Shown here one piece after another: positions 9,010 to 12,073 of a DNA stretch of 12,073 nucleotides; within the stretch, counting starts at the first letter, position 1; each line of letters begins with the position of its first letter. The position numbers and the translations under genes are program-made. Below the pieces are notes generated by a model, which was not told the origin of the DNA, did not search any database, and saw nothing but the letters and a program-made list of their open reading frames with translations. Origin of the DNA: Paraglomus occultum (lineage: Eukaryota; Glomeromycota; Glomeromycetes; Paraglomerales; Paraglomeraceae); contig CAJVPJ010001130.1 in NCBI GenBank assembly GCA_910592205.1, positions 1 to 12,073 on the forward strand, given 5' to 3'.

Positions 9010-9228
9010 TATAATAGTATCTCAATATTAATATACAATTATTATTATGTAAATCACACATTATGCCAAATGTAACTATATTCAACTTATTGAAACAAGC
9101 TTTTGCCTAAAATTACAATTTAATATAGATATAAATTTATGTTTATATAAAAATATAAATTACCTAATTTTAGTACCTTTTTGCTTTTAAATTCTCCAAT
9201 ACTGCGTCAGCTTTGTTGTTCATCCATC

Positions 9229-9466
9229 TCACATGTTGATTACTTCTTTAGAAGCTGTATCTTCTTCTTTATTATCTTTAGTACGTAACCATAATGCAAC
9301 TTGACTGGCATCAAATTCAGTCTTTTTTATTTCTAGCTTCTAAATCTTTTCAAGTTAAGCCTTTTGCCTTACTTATACTCAGGATCAATGCATTGACTAA
9401 TGCATTATTAATAATCAAAGTCGCAAACCGGCCTAACCAATCCCCATTAACTGAAGCGAAACTCAT
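9229..9466 (-). pseudogene. Decayed Crinkler/CRN-like N-terminal (LFLAK-type) domain, tentative
   Basis: Minus-strand reading from ATG 9466 gives MSFASVNGDWLGRFATLIIN, then a segment ending LVNALILSISKAKGL, a TGA, KDLEARNKK, a one-base frameshift, and TEFDASQVALWLRTKDNKEE before TGA. The pattern, a short beta region, then K-D-L...K, then F-D-A-x-x-V/L-x-L-W, resembles the ubiquitin-like LFLAK domain of Crinkler effectors (expected ...DLK..I...F..I.A..L.LWKV). One stop and one frameshift in about 75 codons show it is not functional. No C-terminal effector domain is seen nearby. The family call rests on pattern only; that it is a broken protein gene is more certain. Confidence 0.4.
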
Positions 9467-9795
9467 GACGTCTTGTGAACTTTGCAACTATTGCTTCCGG
9501 TCTCTTGATTCTGGACAAGAGATAAAATCGCACCTCGACACAGTTATTCTCGTTCACATTGTTATTCTTAACCAATTGGAATCATTGGGGATGATAACTC
9601 GTTTGACTTCAACTTTGTCTTTTTTGACTATCGCGTTATAAAAAAAAAATTAAATTTACTCTGTAAAAATTCGGAATTTCAACAGACAATTAACATTATT
9701 CTTTACTTTCTTACTATGACATTTACTAAAATATCCTCTGACTCATTAGATAAATCAGAGTCGTTGCTAACAGTACAAGTTCAAAGAAGTTAACA

Positions 9796-10011
9796 TCAAA
9801 TTTGCATATTATTGAACAAGCAATATATTAAATAAACCCACGTCGGAATGTATTTGGACGAAGAACCCTGATTTTCTGGCGTTCGTGCCACTTTATTATT
9901 TTCATCTACTTTTATTCTTTCTACCGAATCAAATTCTATATCAGCATATAATTGAAATCCTTGTCGTGCTATCTGAAGGAGCAGGCAAAGGGGTTTTTTG
10001 GTTCCAAACAA
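9796..10011 (-). pseudogene. Possible relic coding fragment, unknown family
   Basis: The minus strand is open for 71 codons, with a protein-like middle part (RQGFQLYADIEFDSVERIKV, then DENNKVARTPENQGSSSK). I recognise no domain. It lies between the CRN-like relic and the coiled-coil relic, both on the same strand, and may belong to one of them or to a separate repeat. It could also be a chance open frame. Confidence 0.3.
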
Positions 10012-10091
10012 CCAGCTTTTCTCTGTAAAATAGTAAACCAGAGAAGGTCGCTAAATTATATCAAAAACGTTTATATTAAATTATTTGCCTT

Positions 10092-10195
10092 TCCAGAGCT
10101 GACTCCAGCTCAGTCAGCTCGGTTTCCACCTTCAGTGATGCGATCCGATCCCTTGCATTTCAGATTTTCTTGTTTTCCTCATTCTTGGAAATATC
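10092..10195 (-). pseudogene. Relic coiled-coil fragment
   Basis: A minus-strand frame reads ISKNEENKKI, TGA, then NARDRIASLKVETELTELES and ALERQII before TAA. The heptad-like spacing of I/L/L/L/L with E/K/R between is typical of a coiled coil and unlike the surrounding DNA. Fungal repeat families often carry such E/L-rich coils, but I cannot name one. The internal TGA and lack of a start or flanking domain mark it as a fragment. Confidence 0.4.
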
Positions 10196-10261
10196 CCATA
10201 TATAAGAATACAAAAAAAACTAATACCATAATATGATAAAATTCTTCGCAACGTATGGGAA

Positions 10262-10385
10262 GGGAAGTTCACAAGAAGCCACGGACGCGCGGGCCTACTC
10301 CCCTGACACGCGGGCCCAACCAAACGTTTCCATGGCCACGCACACGCTGGCGCTACCCGTCGGTTTGACACGCAGGCAAAACCTT
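10262..10385. repeat. GC-rich island with degenerate gacacgcgggc-type repeats
   Basis: About 120 bases are far richer in G and C than anything nearby. Related motifs recur: gacgcgcgggcc (10284), gacacgcgggccc (10305), cacgcacacgctggc (about 10337) and gacacgcaggc (10367), spaced roughly 20-32 bases apart. The edges are sharp against AT-rich DNA, which suggests a piece of a dispersed repeat. Open frames through it are A/P/R-rich by composition alone. Confidence 0.55.
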
Positions 10386-10411
10386 CTCAACACACAGCTG
10401 CCGGATTAGCC

Positions 10412-10693
10412 ATGAGCAATCGATATCAAATTCGTAGGATACTCAAAGTTTATAGAACAGCTGTCTCTCAATTATTGAGAAGTACCATTAACGGAGACAA
10501 CCTTGCTGCTTGTCATGATCTGTATCTGAAATTATTAGTGAGGGTCAAAAAATTTTATTGTTAAAAAAATAACGATGACTTAGCTAAATAGGCATTGTTA
10601 ATTGACATTCAAGATGCTCTTGATAAAGTATTTGGCACTTAGACGGGATTGGGACAAGGTATAATGGTAATGAACAAAATTTTTAAAAAATAA
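10412..10693 (+). pseudogene. Single-frame pseudogene with three nonsense codons, unknown family
   Basis: From ATG 10412 one frame keeps protein-like composition for 94 codons: MSNRYQIRRILKVYRTAVSQ, then LLRSTINGDNLAACHDLYLK, then DDLAK, ALLIDIQDALDKVFGT and TGLGQGIMVMNKIFKK. It is interrupted only by TAA at codon 51, TAG at codon 60 and TAG at codon 77, with no frameshift. All three are one C-to-T change from a Gln codon. I do not recognise the family; a helical, repeat-family protein is likely. It lies just after the GC-rich island. Confidence 0.45.
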
Positions 10694-11625
10694 TTAATAT
10701 TAAAGAAAACCAATAGTAAAGTTTCTACAAACCATTCTTTTTTCTTGTAATAAGAAAGGCTGGACTGTCAAATGGTGTTCTGCCATTTACAGTATTTAAA
10801 AATGATGGTGTCTGGAAGATTCTGGTACCAGATTTAATATTAACATTGTGAATATGATTCTAATACTAACGGTAAATTTTTCCAGTGCTTTCCTGGAGCC
10901 ATTAGTAACATAAATAAATCAGTTTGACCACATAAAAAACTGAAAAGCATTTACAGTTAAACCTTTTTATATCGATATTTTTTATACTGATAATTGTATT
11001 TATAACTAATAAACTTCTTTTATCAGAGTCAGCCCTATTAGATTGTAACTGTCAGCGTATACTAATACGCTTTTCCATAGAGATGTATTACCGGTGGTGT
11101 AAAACAAATTTATGATACAAAGTGTATTAAATAGCTGGTGTGGTTGAAGGATAAATCTAAGTGATTATAATATTTTAGGAAGACTTGTTTAGCAACACAG
11201 CTTTGGCTCATAAACTAATTTTTCATTACATTTTTAAATCTATATCTTGGAACTTTTCCCTAGAAGTATTATTGTAGTATGTTTGTCTCTATATCAAAAC
11301 GTTAATATGAAGCTAATATACAGTACATCGAATTCACCTTAAAACCGAAGAATTAGTGCTATTAGAAGCATACCAAAATTCTCAAGGAATATTTATATAA
11401 AGAAAGAATCTTTATGAAATTTATCAAAAAAACGAATAACAAAAACTAATAAAACGAGCATTAACGCCAACTACCAATATTGTACGGACGACAAATTTGT
11501 TAATATGAAACTGGTCCATGTAATTTTCATACAATGTATTACTTTAATGGATTATGTTCATTGTTTTGGTTAATTTTTTACCGGATTGTAAAAGCTCGTT
11601 TTTAAAGTCTATCAATTTTCATTAA
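10694..11625. other. AT-rich stretch with no recognisable feature
   Basis: All frames are densely closed. This is where the upstream part of the Tc1-like transposase at 11630-11901 would be expected, but I see no convincing helix-turn-helix or first catalytic-Asp motif, so that part is deleted or too decayed to recognise. Confidence 0.5.
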
Positions 11626-11629
11626 TGTC

Positions 11630-11901
11630 TGCACAAAGGGAAAAGCATTATTGCAACTCCAAAATTGGACCACAATACAGAAATTACAAAAGCTGTAGAA
11701 TTTCATTGAACAGCGATTACAAAATATCTTGCAGCCTATGAATTTCAGAGAACAGCAAACCAGAAATTTTTAATTTTTCAGAAAGACAATACATCCGTTC
11801 ACACATCGCATTGGAAGTGATTTTGAAAATAATATTCGTGATCCATCTCGAAGAGAATTCAAGCTGTGATCACAGCTAATGGAGGACATATGAAATACTA
11901 A
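11630..11901 (+). pseudogene. Tc1/mariner transposase C-terminal relic
   Basis: One plus-strand frame contains NQKFLIFQKDNTSVHTSHWK, matching the Tc1/mariner block around the second catalytic Asp (F-x-x-Q-x-D-N-x-x-x-H-x-S). After several stops in the same frame it ends SKRIQAVITANGGHMKY and TAA, the typical end of Tc1-like transposases (R-I/C-Q-A-V-I-x-x-x-G-G-H-x-K-Y). Between the two blocks the usual proline-rich W-P-x-x-S-P-D-L-N-P-I-E segment with the last catalytic acidic residue is missing, so there is an internal deletion as well as stops. The element cannot make an active enzyme. Inverted repeats were not identified. Confidence 0.8.
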
Positions 11902-12073
11902 AGTATTAATTCCGAATATAAATATGAATTGACTGTTGTCTTAATAAATTTTTTTTTAATTACTGAAATAAAAAGCGTATATTCTGTCTTCAAATGAGGT
12001 GTTTGTTTAGGAAAATGTTTAATTTGATCTTGATTGGGTTTTCAACGGAGTTTCTAAATTGTATCAGTAAGTC
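11902..12073. other. AT-rich sequence after the transposase relic
   Basis: This should include the right-hand inverted repeat of the Tc1-like element, but no matching left copy is visible in the window, so its edge cannot be placed. Confidence 0.4.

Larger units (their letters stand above)
7900..9228. other. AT-rich spacer with repeat remnants, no gene
   Basis: Apart from the two copies of a diverged repeat (8026-8100 and 8857-8957) and the 16 bp palindrome at 8994-9009, I see only AT-rich sequence with frequent stops in all frames. The motif tactgta recurs (about 8519, 8527, 8883, 8932), which may be further traces of the same repeat family. Confidence 0.6.

Noticed and set aside
9294-9641. 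115-codon plus-strand open frame
   Set aside because: Composition is L/I/T-rich without motifs, and the opposite strand carries the recognisable CRN-like relic.
9952-10371. Open frames on both strands across the GC-rich island
   Set aside because: They exist because GC-rich repeats lack stops; the peptides are composition-driven and the coiled-coil relic lies in a different minus-strand phase.
10807-10850. Possible first-Asp region of the Tc1 transposase (MMVSGRFWYQI resembling the VMVWG block)
   Set aside because: It lies nearly 1 kb before the second catalytic block, whereas the usual distance is under about 300 bases, and the surrounding frame is closed.
1-12073. tRNA, rRNA, CRISPR arrays or bacterial operon signals
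   Set aside because: None seen; gene structure with introns is eukaryotic.

Overview
The window looks like nuclear DNA of an AT-rich filamentous or early-diverging fungus. Reasons: genes broken by short GT..AG introns, many with CTAAT/CTAAC-type branch sites; a fungal AP-1/Yap-type bZIP basic region; long AT-rich spacers; and several decayed repeats, including the end of a Tc1/mariner transposase and a possible Crinkler (CRN) N-terminal domain. That mix would suit the Mucoromycota, perhaps Glomeromycotina. The assignment is inference, since no rRNA or other marker is present.

Layout. 1-417: AT-rich 3' flank with a perfect 2 x 19 bp tandem repeat. 418-2673 (minus): a three-exon Yap-like bZIP transcription factor with one in-frame TGA in its first exon, plus a possible internal start in intron 1 that would avoid that stop. 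2674-5306: a 2.6 kb divergent intergenic region with a GA-rich tract, a GC-rich repeat-end-like block, a 19 bp inverted repeat, a C15 run and scattered protein-like fragments that do not assemble into a gene. 5307-7784 (plus): an eight-exon gene for a ~499-residue protein with a polar N-terminus, a basic AT-hook-like middle and a C-terminal coiled coil, most like the inner-kinetochore subunit CENP-Q; a polyadenylation signal follows. 7785-12073: a repeat graveyard with two diverged copies of a ~90 bp element, relic coding pieces on both strands, a GC-rich island and a Tc1-like transposase tail.

The two main genes are divergent and unrelated in role: one is a DNA-binding regulator, the other probably a centromere structural protein. 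Nothing ties them into one pathway. Across the window, several protein-like frames (the bZIP gene and four relics) are interrupted almost only by stops one C-to-T change away from CGA, CAA or CAG. This may point to cytosine-deamination mutation, and it bears on whether the bZIP stop is real.

All intron positions were inferred by eye from splice consensus and reading-frame continuity, with no transcript evidence.
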